From: Pseudomonas sp. DTU12.3
Lineage (GTDB): Bacteria; Pseudomonadota; Gammaproteobacteria; Pseudomonadales; Pseudomonadaceae
Assembly (NCBI RefSeq): GCF_004124275.1
Contig: NZ_CP027218.1
Coordinates: 5,105,001-5,169,000, forward strand
Length of the DNA: 64,000 nucleotides
Reading direction: 5' to 3'
The notes under the pieces were generated by a model, which searched no databases, was not told the origin of the DNA, and saw only the letters and a list, made by a program, of their open reading frames with translations. Both the position numbers and the translations under genes were made by a program. This document shows positions 42,002 to 52,555 of this stretch, piece after piece; position 1 is the stretch's first letter; every line of letters begins with the position of its first letter.

Positions 42002-42745
42002 ATGTCATCAAACGTTGTACGTCCCACCCCTCGCCCGCTGAATTGGTGGTTGTGCCTGGGGATTCCCGTTGTCGCGGCGATCATTCTGGTACTGCTGGAA
42101 CTGACCGATCTGGACATGGATCTGGCCCGACTGTTTTACGACCCGGCGGCCGGCGATTTCATCGGGCGGCACAGTTACTTCCTCGAGAACATCCTTCACG
42201 ACCGCGCCAAAGAAGTGGTGATCGGCTTTTCGGTGTTTGCGGTACTGGGTTTTATTGCCTCGTTTTTCATCGAACGACTGAAACCGTTCAAGCGGGAACT
42301 GGGTTGTCTGGTGTTGTCGTTGGGGTTGGCGACTTCGTTTGTCACGCCGATGAAAGCGGTGACTGCCGTGCAGTGCCCTTGGAGCCTGGAGCAGTTTGGC
42401 GGCCATGAGACTTACAGCAAGTTGATGGAACATCGTCCGCAGACCAACAAGCCGGGGCGTTGCTGGCCGGGTGGTCATGCCGCTACGGGGTTCACCTTGT
42501 TTGCGTTGTTCTTTGTATTGCGTGACCGTCGTCCGCGCCTGGCCAAACAGGCGTTTATCTTTGCCTTTGCCTTGGGTTCGGTGTTCTCGATCAGCCGAAT
42601 GATGCAGGGCGCGCACTTTTTCTCGCACAACGTGTGGACGGCGATTTTCTGCTGGCTGATCTGTCTGGGGTCGTATTACTGGGTGTTGTATCGTCCGGCG
42701 GTGAGGGCCGAGACGGTCGTCAGAGCGCAACCAGTCGGCGCGTGA
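42002..42745 (+). CDS. PAP2-family membrane phosphatase
   Basis: This is a 247-residue protein with about six membrane segments. Phosphatase motifs are KPGRCWPGGHAATGF (motif 2, PxGH) and SRMMQGAHFFSHN (motif 3, SRxxxxxH); motif 1 is a variant around LMEHRPQ. Enzymes of this kind remove phosphate from undecaprenyl-PP, phosphatidic acid or lipid A. The start at 42002 is 54 bases after the previous gene. P. putida carries a ColR-controlled gene next to colR (PP0900, from memory), and this may be its counterpart. The substrate is inferred only as a lipid phosphate. Confidence 0.8.
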   Translation: MSSNVVRPTPRPLNWWLCLGIPVVAAIILVLLELTDLDMDLARLFYDPAAGDFIGRHSYFLENILHDRAKEVVIGFSVFAVLGFIASFFIERLKPFKRELGCLVLSLGLATSFVTPMKAVTAVQCPWSLEQFGGHETYSKLMEHRPQTNKPGRCWPGGHAATGFTLFALFFVLRDRRPRLAKQAFIFAFALGSVFSISRMMQGAHFFSHNVWTAIFCWLICLGSYYWVLYRPAVRAETVVRAQPVGA

Positions 42746-42752
42746 ATGGAGG

Positions 42753-42830
42753 TTAAAAGATCGCAGCCTTCGGCAGCTCCTACAGATGTTCGCGATCCGC
42801 TGTAGGAGCTGCCGAAGGCTGCGATCTTTT
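42753..42830. repeat. REP inverted pair, family B (arms tail-out)
   Basis: agatcgcagccttcggcagc and taggagctgccgaaggctgc lie about 20 bases apart. Confidence 0.9.
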
Positions 42831-42854
42831 GCCTGTGATCTTTTGAAGGGCAAT

Positions 42855-42889
42855 AAAAAACCCCGCTGACTCGCGTCAGCGGGGTTTTT
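42855..42889. terminator. Bidirectional terminator (PAP2 gene and groEL)
   Basis: ccccgctgac/gtcagcgggg stem flanked by aaaaaa and ttttt; it can end both converging transcripts. Confidence 0.92.
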
Positions 42890-42911
42890 GCGTTACGGGG
42901 GTAAGGCTGGC

Positions 42912-44558
<1,647 letters not shown>

Positions 44559-44609
44559 GATCGATATTCCTTAAATACTTTGTAGTAGCGGGAAAATGAA
44601 CGGGGGGTA

Positions 44610-44903
44610 TCAGCCTTCGATAACAGCGAGGATTTCGTTCTCGCTCATTACCAGCAGGTCTTCGCCGTCGACTTTCACAGTGTTGCTGCCGGAGTAAGGA
44701 CCGAACACAACCTTGTCGCCTTCCTTCACGGACAGTGCGCGCACTTCGCCGTTTTCCAGAGCTTTGCCCGGGCCTACAGCGAGAATCACACCGTGGTTGG
44801 CTTTTTCAGCAGCCGAACCTGGCAGGACGATACCGCCAGCGGTTTTCTTTTCTTCTTCGCTGCGACGGATTACGACGCGGTCATGCAGAGGACGAAGCTT
44901 CAT
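44610..44903 (-). CDS. groES: Co-chaperonin GroES (10 kDa)
   Basis: This 97-residue protein has the GroES start MKLRPLHDRVVIRR, the mobile loop EEKKTAGGIVLPGSA (about residues 17-31) and the VLAVIEG-like end. It caps GroEL. AGGAGAG precedes the ATG. It is first in the operon behind a sigma32-like promoter at 45047-45074. Confidence 0.98.
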   Translation of the reverse strand: MKLRPLHDRVVIRRSEEEKKTAGGIVLPGSAAEKANHGVILAVGPGKALENGEVRALSVKEGDKVVFGPYSGSNTVKVDGEDLLVMSENEILAVIEG

Positions 44904-45046
44904 TGTCGATCTCTCCTAATTGTGGTTTTCATCGGCCGGTGTATTCCCGGCGGGTTTAACAAATCCGGCCTTCGCCGGTTGCGCCTCGTCGAGCGAGACG
45001 CGGAAGACTGACTGGCGCAAATGCCAGAAACCTTTCGGTGACCGAT

Positions 45047-45074
45047 ACATAAGGGCGCATAAGCTTATTACAAG
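45047..45074 (-). promoter_or_regulatory. Candidate sigma32 heat-shock promoter of groESL
   Basis: Minus strand shows CTTGTA (consensus CTTGAA), 14 bases of spacer, then CCTTATGT (consensus CCCATNT). It lies about 145 bases upstream of groES. The groES leader (44904-45046) is long and contains GC-rich inverted segments (ggccggtgtattcccggcg...ccggcc). No CIRCE element was seen. Confidence 0.6.
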
Positions 45075-45163
45075 GGCGAGGCGAAAAATTTTTCACCGAG
45101 GCTCTGCACAAAAGCAGCCCACAAATGAACACGGCACCCGCAGGTGCCGTGTCGATAACGCAG

Positions 45164-45640
45164 TTACTTGGTGTCGCGGTGTTCGAACTCGCCTTCGATC
45201 ACATCACCCTCGCGGCCCAGAGGCTGACGCGGTGCAGGACCGCCACGGGGTTGCAGGTCGTCGGCGAACGCACGCTGGCGCATGGCCTGTTCTTCGGCGC
45301 GCTGACGCATTTTGTTTGCCAGCAGACGACGGCTGAACGGCAGCAGCATGACCAGGCCGACCACGTCGCTGATGAAACCCGGCAGGATCAACAGACCACC
45401 GGCCAGTGCCAGCATCAGGCCTTCGAGCATGGTTTGCGCAGGCAATTCGCCGCGGTTCAGGCTTTCACGGGCACGCAATGCCGTGGCCAGTCCGGCGACG
45501 CGCAGCACGAACACACCGAACATCGAGCCGACAATGATCAGCAGCAGGGCCGGGAAAAACCCGATAGCCCCTGCCACTTTGACGAATACGAACAGCTCCA
45601 GCACCGGAAACAGCAGAAAGAGCAACAGAAAAGGGCGCAT
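45164..45640 (-). CDS. fxsA: FxsA family membrane protein
   Basis: This is a 158-residue protein with four hydrophobic segments in the first 105 residues and a polar tail. The family block LPGFISDVVGLVMLLP (about residues 85-100) is clear. FxsA of E. coli suppresses F-exclusion of phage T7 and sits by groE-linked genes, as here (order as PA4387). The ATG at 45640 is used. The molecular role is unknown. Confidence 0.85.
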   Translation of the reverse strand: MRPFLLLFLLFPVLELFVFVKVAGAIGFFPALLLIIVGSMFGVFVLRVAGLATALRARESLNRGELPAQTMLEGLMLALAGGLLILPGFISDVVGLVMLLPFSRRLLANKMRQRAEEQAMRQRAFADDLQPRGGPAPRQPLGREGDVIEGEFEHRDTK

Positions 45641-45705
45641 CAAAGTTTCCTCAACGCAAGAAATGCCTTGCAGTAAGCCTTAGATGACGTCGCCCTTTCG
45701 TGAAT

Positions 45706-46437
45706 TCAAGCGTCAGCCAGCGCATTTTTTGGCCAGACCTCGGCGTGAGCCAGAGAAACCAAGGCTTCGCGCACTTGTGTCGGCGTATTACAAGGCGCTG
45801 GAAACGCCAGCCAGTACAGCGCCTGACCGATGCGCAGGTGCATGCCTTCGGTGTCGATGCCGGTCAGTTGCGCCGGCACGCTGTTCGGCAGACCGGCGAG
45901 CTCGACGTAGTGCGCGATGGCTTTGGTGTGATCGCTGTTCATGTGCTCGACCATGCTGATCTCGGCCTTGCCGGCAAACGGATTGGCCAGGGTCACTTGA
46001 TCAACCCAGTGGATCGCGCCGAAACCGCCGATGTAACGATGACGCACCGGGGTCAGCACCCAGAAATCGAAATCGTGGGCTTTATGGTAGTTCTGCGAAT
46101 CCGGGAAGTAGCGGTAGTAACGCTCGGCGGCAGCTTCGATAGCAGTGGCGTCTTCGAGCTTTTGCGCTTCAGCCAGATAAGTCAGGCGACCAACGGCTTG
46201 CACATCGTCGGCTTCGCGCTCCCCCACCAGCAGCGAGCACTTCGGATCTTTCTGCAGGTTGTGGGTGTGCTGGGCAATCCGGCTGATCAGGATCAGCGGG
46301 CGGCCCTGCTCGTCCAGGCAATACGGCACGACGGAGCCAAAGGGAAAACCGGGCATCGATTTGGAGTGGGTCGACAACACTCCGCGGTATTCCTTGAGAA
46401 GCAATTCTCGGGCATTCTTGGCCACTTCAACGCTCAA
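45706..46437 (-). CDS. HugZ-like split-barrel (pyridoxamine oxidase fold) protein with DUF2470
   Basis: This is a 243-residue protein with an FMN/heme-binding split barrel (about residues 1-150; PYCLDEQGRPLILISRIAQHT) and a C-terminal DUF2470 domain (MVEHMNSDHTKAIAHY). The heme oxygenase HugZ has this domain order. The start is TTG at 46437 with AAGGAG 7 bases upstream, giving MSVEVAKNAREL; there is no ATG nearby that fits the family. Heme binding is possible but the usual heme contacts were not verified. It is monocistronic. Confidence 0.75.
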   Translation of the reverse strand: MSVEVAKNARELLLKEYRGVLSTHSKSMPGFPFGSVVPYCLDEQGRPLILISRIAQHTHNLQKDPKCSLLVGEREADDVQAVGRLTYLAEAQKLEDATAIEAAAERYYRYFPDSQNYHKAHDFDFWVLTPVRHRYIGGFGAIHWVDQVTLANPFAGKAEISMVEHMNSDHTKAIAHYVELAGLPNSVPAQLTGIDTEGMHLRIGQALYWLAFPAPCNTPTQVREALVSLAHAEVWPKNALADA

Positions 46438-46601
46438 TTTATGACTCCTTAAATAGAATCCGTCGCAAAAACGGACGGGCGCCCGAATAGAAGTTTCGGT
46501 CACGCCATCGGGAAATTCTCATGTGCAAGCCAGCCACGGCCGGTGCAGATCGAGAGGCGCTGATAACAAAAACTACTCAGACCTGCTATCGGGGCATGCG
46601 A

Positions 46602-47360
46602 ATGCAACTCAACGACAAAGTAATCATTATCACGGGCGGTTGCCAGGGTTTGGGCCGCTCCATGGCCGAGTATTTCGCTGGCAAAGGCGCGAAGCTTGCG
46701 CTCGTCGACCTCAATCAGGAAAAACTCGACGAAGCGGTAGCGGCGTGTAAAGCCAAGGGCGTCGAGGCACGCAGCTATCTGTGCAACGTGGCCAATGAAG
46801 AACAGGTCGAGCACATGATCGCTCAGGTTGCCGCCGATTTCGGTGCGATCCACGGCCTGATCAACAACGCCGGGATTCTCCGTGATGGCCTGCTGTTGAA
46901 GGTCAAGGACGGCGAAATGACCAAGATGAGCCTGGCACAGTGGCAGGCGGTGATCGACGTCAACCTGACCGGCGTGTTCCTCTGCACCCGTGAGGTGGCG
47001 GCGAAAATGGTCGAGCTGAAGAACACTGGCGCGATCATCAACATTTCGTCGATTTCGCGGGCGGGCAACGTTGGTCAGACCAACTATTCGGCGGCCAAGG
47101 CTGGCGTGGCAGCGGCGACGGTGACCTGGGCCAAAGAACTGGCGCGTTACGGGATTCGCGTGGCGGGCATTGCGCCGGGCTTCATCGAGACCGAGATGAC
47201 CCTGGGCATGAAGCCGGAAGCGCTGGAGAAGATGACCTCGGGGATTCCGCTCAAGCGTATGGGCAAGCCGGAAGAGATTGCGCATTCGGCGGCGTATATC
47301 TTCGAGAACGACTATTACACCGGGCGGATTCTGGAGATGGATGGCGGCTTGCGTATCTGA
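46602..47360 (+). CDS. SDR family oxidoreductase (FabG-like)
   Basis: This is a 252-residue classical SDR with the nucleotide motif TGGCQGLG (about residues 11-18), NNAG, and the catalytic Ser/Tyr/Lys set (ISSISR...NYSAAKAG). The end EMDGGLRI is typical. The substrate is not known; 3-oxoacyl reductase activity is one option. The ATG at 46602 is preferred over one at 46596. It diverges from the HugZ-like gene. Confidence 0.85.
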   Translation: MQLNDKVIIITGGCQGLGRSMAEYFAGKGAKLALVDLNQEKLDEAVAACKAKGVEARSYLCNVANEEQVEHMIAQVAADFGAIHGLINNAGILRDGLLLKVKDGEMTKMSLAQWQAVIDVNLTGVFLCTREVAAKMVELKNTGAIINISSISRAGNVGQTNYSAAKAGVAAATVTWAKELARYGIRVAGIAPGFIETEMTLGMKPEALEKMTSGIPLKRMGKPEEIAHSAAYIFENDYYTGRILEMDGGLRI

Positions 47361-47379
47361 CTGACAACACAAAACCAAA

Positions 47380-47470
47380 TGTGGGAGCGGGCTTGCTCGC
47401 GAATACGGTGGGTCAGACAACATTTTCGTCGACTGACACACCGCTTTCGCGAGCAAGCCCGCTCCCACAG
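47380..47470. repeat. REP inverted pair, family A
   Basis: Arms tgtgggagcgggcttgctcg(cgaa) and inverse, between the convergent SDR and mrp genes. Confidence 0.9.
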
Positions 47471-47496
47471 TTTTGTCCGGCGTTTACAGATAGATT

Positions 47497-48591
47497 TTAA
47501 TCGTCGCTGATGGTGATGTTCGGCATCGCCGGCGTTGCCGCTTCCTGCAACACGATCCGTGCGCCGACGTGGCGGGCCAGTTCCTGGTAGACCATGGCAA
47601 TCTGGCTGTCCGGCTCGGCGATCACCGTTGGCTTGCCGCCATCGGCCTGCTCGCGAATCAGCATCGACAATGGCAGCGAAGCCAGCAGCTCGACGCCATA
47701 TTGGGTCGCCAGCTTCTCGCCCCCGCCTTCACCGAACAGATGCTCGGCATGCCCGCAGTTCGAGCAGATATGCACGGCCATGTTTTCCACCACGCCCAGT
47801 ACCGGAATGTTGACCTTGCGGAACATTTCCACGCCTTTGCGCGCGTCGAGCAGGGCCAGATCCTGCGGTGTGGTGACGATCACCGCACCGGCCACCGGGA
47901 CCTTCTGCGCCAGGGTCAGCTGGATATCGCCGGTGCCTGGCGGCATGTCGATGACCAGATAATCGAGATCGCCCCACGCGGTTTGCGTGACCAGTTGCAG
48001 CAGCGCGCCGGAAACCATCGGCCCGCGCCAGACCATCGGCGTGTTGTCGTCGGTCAGGAAGGCCATCGACATGACTTCGACGCCGTGGGCCTTGAGCGGT
48101 ACGAACCACTTCTGGTCCTTGACCTCCGGGCGGGTGCGCTCGGGGATGCCGAACATGATGCCTTGGCTCGGGCCGTAGATATCGGCGTCGAGAATGCCGA
48201 CCTTGGCACCTTCACGGGCCAGGGCCAGGGCGAGGTTGGCCGCAGTGGTCGACTTGCCCACGCCGCCCTTGCCGGACGCCACGGCGACTACGTTCTTGAC
48301 GTTGGCCAGCCCCGGAATCTGCGCCTGAGCCTTGTGCGCGGCGATGACACTGTTCACTTCAACCTTGGCGATAACCACGCCGTCGAGATTTTCGATGGCC
48401 AGTTGCAGGAGTTGCGCCCAGCCGCTTTTGAACAGGCCGGCGGCGTAACCGATTTCCAGCTGCACATTGACGCGGTCACCGACAATCTCGATGTTCTTCA
48501 CGCAACCGGCGCTGACCGGATCCTGATTCAGGTAAGGGTCGGTGTATTGGCTGAGGACGGCTTCCACCGCTGCGCGAGTGACGGCGCTCAT
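47497..48591 (-). CDS. apbC: Iron-sulfur cluster carrier ATPase Mrp/ApbC
   Basis: This is a 364-residue MRP-type P-loop protein that carries and transfers [4Fe-4S] clusters. An N-terminal DUF59 domain (about residues 5-75) precedes the deviant Walker A GKGGVGKSTTAANLA (about 107-121), DADIYGPSQG and the cluster-binding CSNCGHAEHLFG (CxxC). The ATG at 48591 gives MSAVTRAAVEAVL. It is divergent from metG, a common arrangement in gammaproteobacteria. Confidence 0.9.
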   Translation of the reverse strand: MSAVTRAAVEAVLSQYTDPYLNQDPVSAGCVKNIEIVGDRVNVQLEIGYAAGLFKSGWAQLLQLAIENLDGVVIAKVEVNSVIAAHKAQAQIPGLANVKNVVAVASGKGGVGKSTTAANLALALAREGAKVGILDADIYGPSQGIMFGIPERTRPEVKDQKWFVPLKAHGVEVMSMAFLTDDNTPMVWRGPMVSGALLQLVTQTAWGDLDYLVIDMPPGTGDIQLTLAQKVPVAGAVIVTTPQDLALLDARKGVEMFRKVNIPVLGVVENMAVHICSNCGHAEHLFGEGGGEKLATQYGVELLASLPLSMLIREQADGGKPTVIAEPDSQIAMVYQELARHVGARIVLQEAATPAMPNITISDD

Positions 48592-48640
48592 GGGCAACTC
48601 CGATAACAAGACTGGGAAAAGATGCCGGGTATCCTACCTG

Positions 48641-48716
48641 AAAAGATCGCAGCCTTCGGCAGCTCCTACAGGGGATTATGTGTAGGAGCTGCCGAAGGCT
48701 GCGATCTGTTGATCTT
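48641..48716. repeat. REP inverted pair, family B (arms tail-out)
   Basis: gatcgcagccttcggcagct and taggagctgccgaaggctgc lie about 20 bases apart, inside the divergent mrp-metG gap. Confidence 0.9.
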
Positions 48717-48815
48717 TGCTATGACTCATCCAATGAAACAGGTGCACAGGGTGAAAAATATGCGCCAGCGCTTTATAGTGGCCGACCTCCGTTTCATCAA
48801 GTAGCGAAGCCCCAC

Positions 48816-50867
48816 ATGTCCGAACCACGCAAGATCCTCGTCACCAGCGCCCTGCCCTACGCCAACGGTTCGATTCACCTTGGCCATATGCTGGAATATA
48901 TCCAGACCGATATGTGGGTGCGCTTCCAGAAGCATCGCGGCAATCAATGCATCTACGTCTGCGCCGACGACGCCCACGGTTCGGCGATCATGCTGCGCGC
49001 GGAAAAGGAAGGCATCACCCCGGAGCAACTGATCGCCAACGTGCAGGCTGAACACAGCGCCGACTTTGCCGAGTTCCTGGTTGATTTCGACAACTTCCAC
49101 TCCACTCACGCTGAAGAAAACCGTGAGCTGTCGAGCCAGATCTACTTGAAGCTGCGTGACGCCGGGCACATCGCCCAACGCTCGATCACCCAGTATTTCG
49201 ACCCGGAAAAGAAAATGTTCCTGGCCGACCGCTTTATCAAGGGCACTTGCCCGAAATGCGGCACCGAAGACCAGTACGGCGATAACTGCGAAAAGTGCGG
49301 TGCGACCTACGCGCCAACCGATTTGAAGGATCCGAAGTCGGCAATCTCCGGCGCCACCCCGGTGCTCAAGGATTCCCAGCACTTCTTCTTCAAACTGCCA
49401 GACTTCCAGCAAATGCTGCAGACCTGGACCCGCAGCGGCACCCTGCAAGACGCCGTCGCCAACAAGATCGCCGAATGGCTGGACGCCGGCTTGCAACAGT
49501 GGGACATCTCCCGCGATGCGCCGTACTTCGGCTTCGAGATTCCGGGTGAGCCGGGCAAGTACTTCTACGTGTGGCTGGACGCACCAATCGGCTACATGGC
49601 CAGCTTCAAGAACCTTTGCGACCGCACGCCGGATCTCGACTTCGATGCGTTCTGGGCCAAGGACTCCACCGCCGAACTGTACCACTTCATCGGCAAGGAC
49701 ATCGTCAACTTCCACGCACTGTTCTGGCCAGCGATGCTCGAAGGCGCGGGCTACCGCAAGCCGACCGGCATCAACGTGCACGGCTACCTGACCGTCAACG
49801 GCCAGAAGATGTCGAAATCGCGCGGCACCTTCATCAAGGCGCGTACGTATCTGGATCACCTGTCGCCGGAATACCTGCGCTACTACTACGCGGCCAAACT
49901 GGGCCGTGGCGTCGATGACCTCGACCTGAACCTCGAAGATTTCGTGCAGAAGGTCAACTCCGACCTGGTCGGCAAAGTGGTCAACATCGCCAGCCGTTGT
50001 GCCGGTTTCATCCAGAAAGGTAACGCCGGCCTGCTGGTCGACACCAATGCTGCGCCGGAGCTGACCGAGGCTTTCCTCGCTGCCGCGCCAAGCATTGCCG
50101 ATGCCTATGAAGCCCGCGACTTTGCCCGTGCCATGCGTGAAACCATGGCCCTGGCCGACCGCGCCAACGCCTGGATCGCCGACAAGGCGCCGTGGTCGTT
50201 GAACAAGCAGGAAGGCAAACAGGATGAAGTCCAGGCGATCTGCGCCACCGCCATCAACCTGTTCCGCCAATTGGTGATCTTCCTCAAGCCGGTCCTGCCG
50301 TTGCTGGCCGCCGATGCCGAGGCGTTCCTCAACGTCGCCCCGCTGACCTGGAACGACCACACCACGCTGCTGGCCAACCACCAGTTGAACGAATTCAAGC
50401 CGTTGATGACCCGCATCGACCCGGTAAAAGTGCAAGCCATGAGCGACGCCTCGAAAGAAGACCTCACCGCCAGCCAGACCGACACCGGTGCAGCCGCCCC
50501 GGCCGGCAATGGCGAACTGGCCAAGGATCCGCTGTCGCCGGAAATCGACTTCGACGCCTTCGCGGCCATCGACCTGCGCGTCGCGCTGATTGTCAAAGCC
50601 GAACATGTGGAAGGTGCCGACAAGCTGCTGCGCCTGACGCTGGACATCGGTGACGAGCAACGCAACGTGTTCTCCGGGATCAAGAGCGCGTATCCGGATC
50701 CGTCCAAACTCGACGGTCGCCTGACCATGATGATTGCCAACCTCAAGCCACGGAAAATGAAGTTCGGTATCTCCGAAGGCATGGTGATGGCGGCCGGCCC
50801 TGGCGGTGAAGAGATTTACCTGCTGAGCCCGGACAGCGGCGCCAAGCCGGGTCAACGCATCAAGTAA
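48816..50867 (+). CDS. metG: Methionyl-tRNA synthetase
   Basis: This is a 683-residue class I synthetase that charges tRNA(Met). It has the HIGH-like motif PYANGSIHLGH (about residues 14-24), a zinc knuckle set (CPKCGTEDQYGDNCEKCG), the KMSKS loop GQKMSKSRG (about 330-338) and a C-terminal tRNA-binding OB domain (about 580-683). The start MSEPRKILVTSALPY is chosen from the family. A strong terminator follows at 50885. Confidence 0.97.
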   Translation: MSEPRKILVTSALPYANGSIHLGHMLEYIQTDMWVRFQKHRGNQCIYVCADDAHGSAIMLRAEKEGITPEQLIANVQAEHSADFAEFLVDFDNFHSTHAEENRELSSQIYLKLRDAGHIAQRSITQYFDPEKKMFLADRFIKGTCPKCGTEDQYGDNCEKCGATYAPTDLKDPKSAISGATPVLKDSQHFFFKLPDFQQMLQTWTRSGTLQDAVANKIAEWLDAGLQQWDISRDAPYFGFEIPGEPGKYFYVWLDAPIGYMASFKNLCDRTPDLDFDAFWAKDSTAELYHFIGKDIVNFHALFWPAMLEGAGYRKPTGINVHGYLTVNGQKMSKSRGTFIKARTYLDHLSPEYLRYYYAAKLGRGVDDLDLNLEDFVQKVNSDLVGKVVNIASRCAGFIQKGNAGLLVDTNAAPELTEAFLAAAPSIADAYEARDFARAMRETMALADRANAWIADKAPWSLNKQEGKQDEVQAICATAINLFRQLVIFLKPVLPLLAADAEAFLNVAPLTWNDHTTLLANHQLNEFKPLMTRIDPVKVQAMSDASKEDLTASQTDTGAAAPAGNGELAKDPLSPEIDFDAFAAIDLRVALIVKAEHVEGADKLLRLTLDIGDEQRNVFSGIKSAYPDPSKLDGRLTMMIANLKPRKMKFGISEGMVMAAGPGGEEIYLLSPDSGAKPGQRIK

Positions 50868-50884
50868 CACTCGGCGGTGAATCG

Positions 50885-50922
50885 ATCCCACAGGCGTGCC
50901 CGGCATGCCTGTGGGATTTTTC
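50885..50922 (+). terminator. Intrinsic terminator of metG
   Basis: 11-base perfect stem (atcccacaggc/gcctgtgggat) followed by tttttc. Confidence 0.92.
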
Positions 50923-50981
50923 ATATCTGGCCGGATAATGCCTAACCTTAAGAGACAGCCGCCCGTTTCGCTGGCAGAACC

Positions 50982-51551
50982 ATGACCGAATTTGTGCTTA
51001 CGCTCATCAGTGCTGCGCTACTCAACAACTTCGTGTTGCACTGGCCGCTGGGCGTCGATCCGTTGCTGGCGGGCCGTCGTCGCCAGGTGCATGCGTTGGG
51101 GCTGGCGACGATGTGCCTGATGTTGATCGTTGGCGTCATCGGTTACGCGATCTGGCATTGGCTGCTGGTGCCGCTGCAACTTGAATCCCTGCGCCTGCTG
51201 GTGTTTCTGCCGCTGAGTGTGTTGCTGATCGCACCACTGTTGAAACTGCTGGCGCGCTGGCTGCCGAATCTGCCTTTCGACGGATTATGGCCGCTGTTGT
51301 TGGGCAACGCCGGCGTACTTGGACTGGCGCTGATCAATGCGCAAAACGATCAAGGCCTGTTGCTTGCAACAGCCCTGAGCCTCGGTGCCGGGCTGGGGTT
51401 CTGGCTGGTGCTGAGCCTGTTCAGCGATTTACGTGAACGCACCGCCGACAGCAATATTCCCCTGCCCTTTCGCGGCCTGCCGATCGACCTGATCGGCGCC
51501 GGATTGATCGCAGTGATTTTTCTCGGATTCAGTGGACTGATCAAAACATGA
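50982..51551 (+). CDS. rnfA: RnfA/RsxA-like membrane subunit with lost cluster cysteines
   Basis: This is a 189-residue protein with six membrane segments, the fold of RnfA/RsxA. The family block LLNNFVL is present (residues 13-19), but the following GLCP reads GVDP, so the cysteine is Asp26; the second conserved cysteine (NCAVLG in relatives) is Ala110 in GNAGVLG. In canonical Rnf these residues, with the RnfE pair, hold an intramembrane [2Fe-2S] cluster. The gene is otherwise intact and overlaps rnfB by ATGA. It may have a structural role or a different cofactor arrangement. Confidence 0.85.
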   Translation: MTEFVLTLISAALLNNFVLHWPLGVDPLLAGRRRQVHALGLATMCLMLIVGVIGYAIWHWLLVPLQLESLRLLVFLPLSVLLIAPLLKLLARWLPNLPFDGLWPLLLGNAGVLGLALINAQNDQGLLLATALSLGAGLGFWLVLSLFSDLRERTADSNIPLPFRGLPIDLIGAGLIAVIFLGFSGLIKT

Positions 51552-52555
51552 GTCTGATTCAACGCATCGATGCCCTCCTGCCGCAGACCCAATGCGGCAA
51601 GTGTGGCCATCCCGGATGCAAGCCATACGCTGAAGGCCTCGCCGCGGGCGAGGCGATCAACAAGTGCCCGCCCGGTGGTGATGAAACCATTGCGGCGTTG
51701 GCCGAGCTGTTGAGAGTGCCGGTGCTGGAACTGGACATCAGCCGTGGTTCGGCACCGCCGCAGGTCGCCTATATCCGCGAAGCCGAATGCATCGGCTGCA
51801 CCAAGTGCATCCAGGCCTGCCCGATCGATGCCATCGTCGGCGCCGCCAAGTTGATGCACACCGTGCTGATTGACGAGTGCACCGGTTGCGATCTGTGTGT
51901 CGCGCCGTGCCCGGTCGACTGCATCGAAATGCATCCGCTGCCGCCAAGCACATTGCCGGTGATCGGCGGCCTGGCATTCAGTCTTGAAGAACAGCGTGCC
52001 CGTGCGGCCAAACGCGATCATGCACGTCAGCGCTTCGAACAACGCAATGCCCGCTTGCAACGCGAAGAACAACAGAAACAGACCGAGCGTGAGGCGCGGG
52101 CCAAACGCGCGGCGCAACCCGAAGTCAGCACGCTTGATCCGGTGCAGGCGGCGCTGGAACGTGTGCGTGCCCAGAAGACTGCCAGCGCCGACGCTGCGCT
52201 GAAGAAAGCCAAGATCGATGTCGCGATGAGCCGCGCACAGTTGCACAAATCGCTGAAAGCCTTCGGCCATCCACCGACCTTCGATCAACAATCGCAATTG
52301 ATCGTGTTGCAGCAGCAGTTCGAAGCCGCAGAACAGGCGTTGGCAACACTCGAAAGCAACACACCGGCCACTCCCGCCGTGACAACGGCACCTGCGCCGG
52401 ACGCCGACCTGAAACGCGCCAAAATCCAACTGGCCATGCGCCGCGCCGAACTGAAGAAGGCGCAGACCGCCGAAGCCGCGCCGGAGCAAATCGCCGCGCT
52501 GGAGCAAGCGCTGCACGACGCCGAGCGTCAGGTGCAAGACCATGTCGCCCCTTGA
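51548..52555 (+). CDS. rnfB: RnfB-like ferredoxin subunit, no membrane anchor, extended C-terminus
   Basis: This is a 335-residue protein. It begins at the first cluster domain: CGKCGHPGC with a later KCPPGG (residues 16 to about 42), then two [4Fe-4S] ferredoxin motifs, CIGCTKCIQACP and CTGCDLCVAPCP (about 80-120). The usual N-terminal membrane helix of about 30-40 residues is missing, and no start codon could add it because the gene overlaps rnfA. About 190 extra residues follow, rich in Ala, Lys and Gln, with two similar units (KAKIDVAMSRAQLHKS and RAKIQLAMRRAELKKA). These resemble the Ala/Lys repeats at the C-terminus of RnfC. All cluster cysteines look intact. Confidence 0.85.
   Translation: MSLIQRIDALLPQTQCGKCGHPGCKPYAEGLAAGEAINKCPPGGDETIAALAELLRVPVLELDISRGSAPPQVAYIREAECIGCTKCIQACPIDAIVGAAKLMHTVLIDECTGCDLCVAPCPVDCIEMHPLPPSTLPVIGGLAFSLEEQRARAAKRDHARQRFEQRNARLQREEQQKQTEREARAKRAAQPEVSTLDPVQAALERVRAQKTASADAALKKAKIDVAMSRAQLHKSLKAFGHPPTFDQQSQLIVLQQQFEAAEQALATLESNTPATPAVTTAPAPDADLKRAKIQLAMRRAELKKAQTAEAAPEQIAALEQALHDAERQVQDHVAP

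Noticed and set aside
45081..45096. TTTTTCAC upstream of groES
   Set aside because: It points away from groES, three defined positions mismatch, and no plus-strand gene follows.
48751..48766. GTGAAAAA near the metG start
   Set aside because: The flanking half does not match the ColR site and the orientation is toward mrp at the wrong distance.
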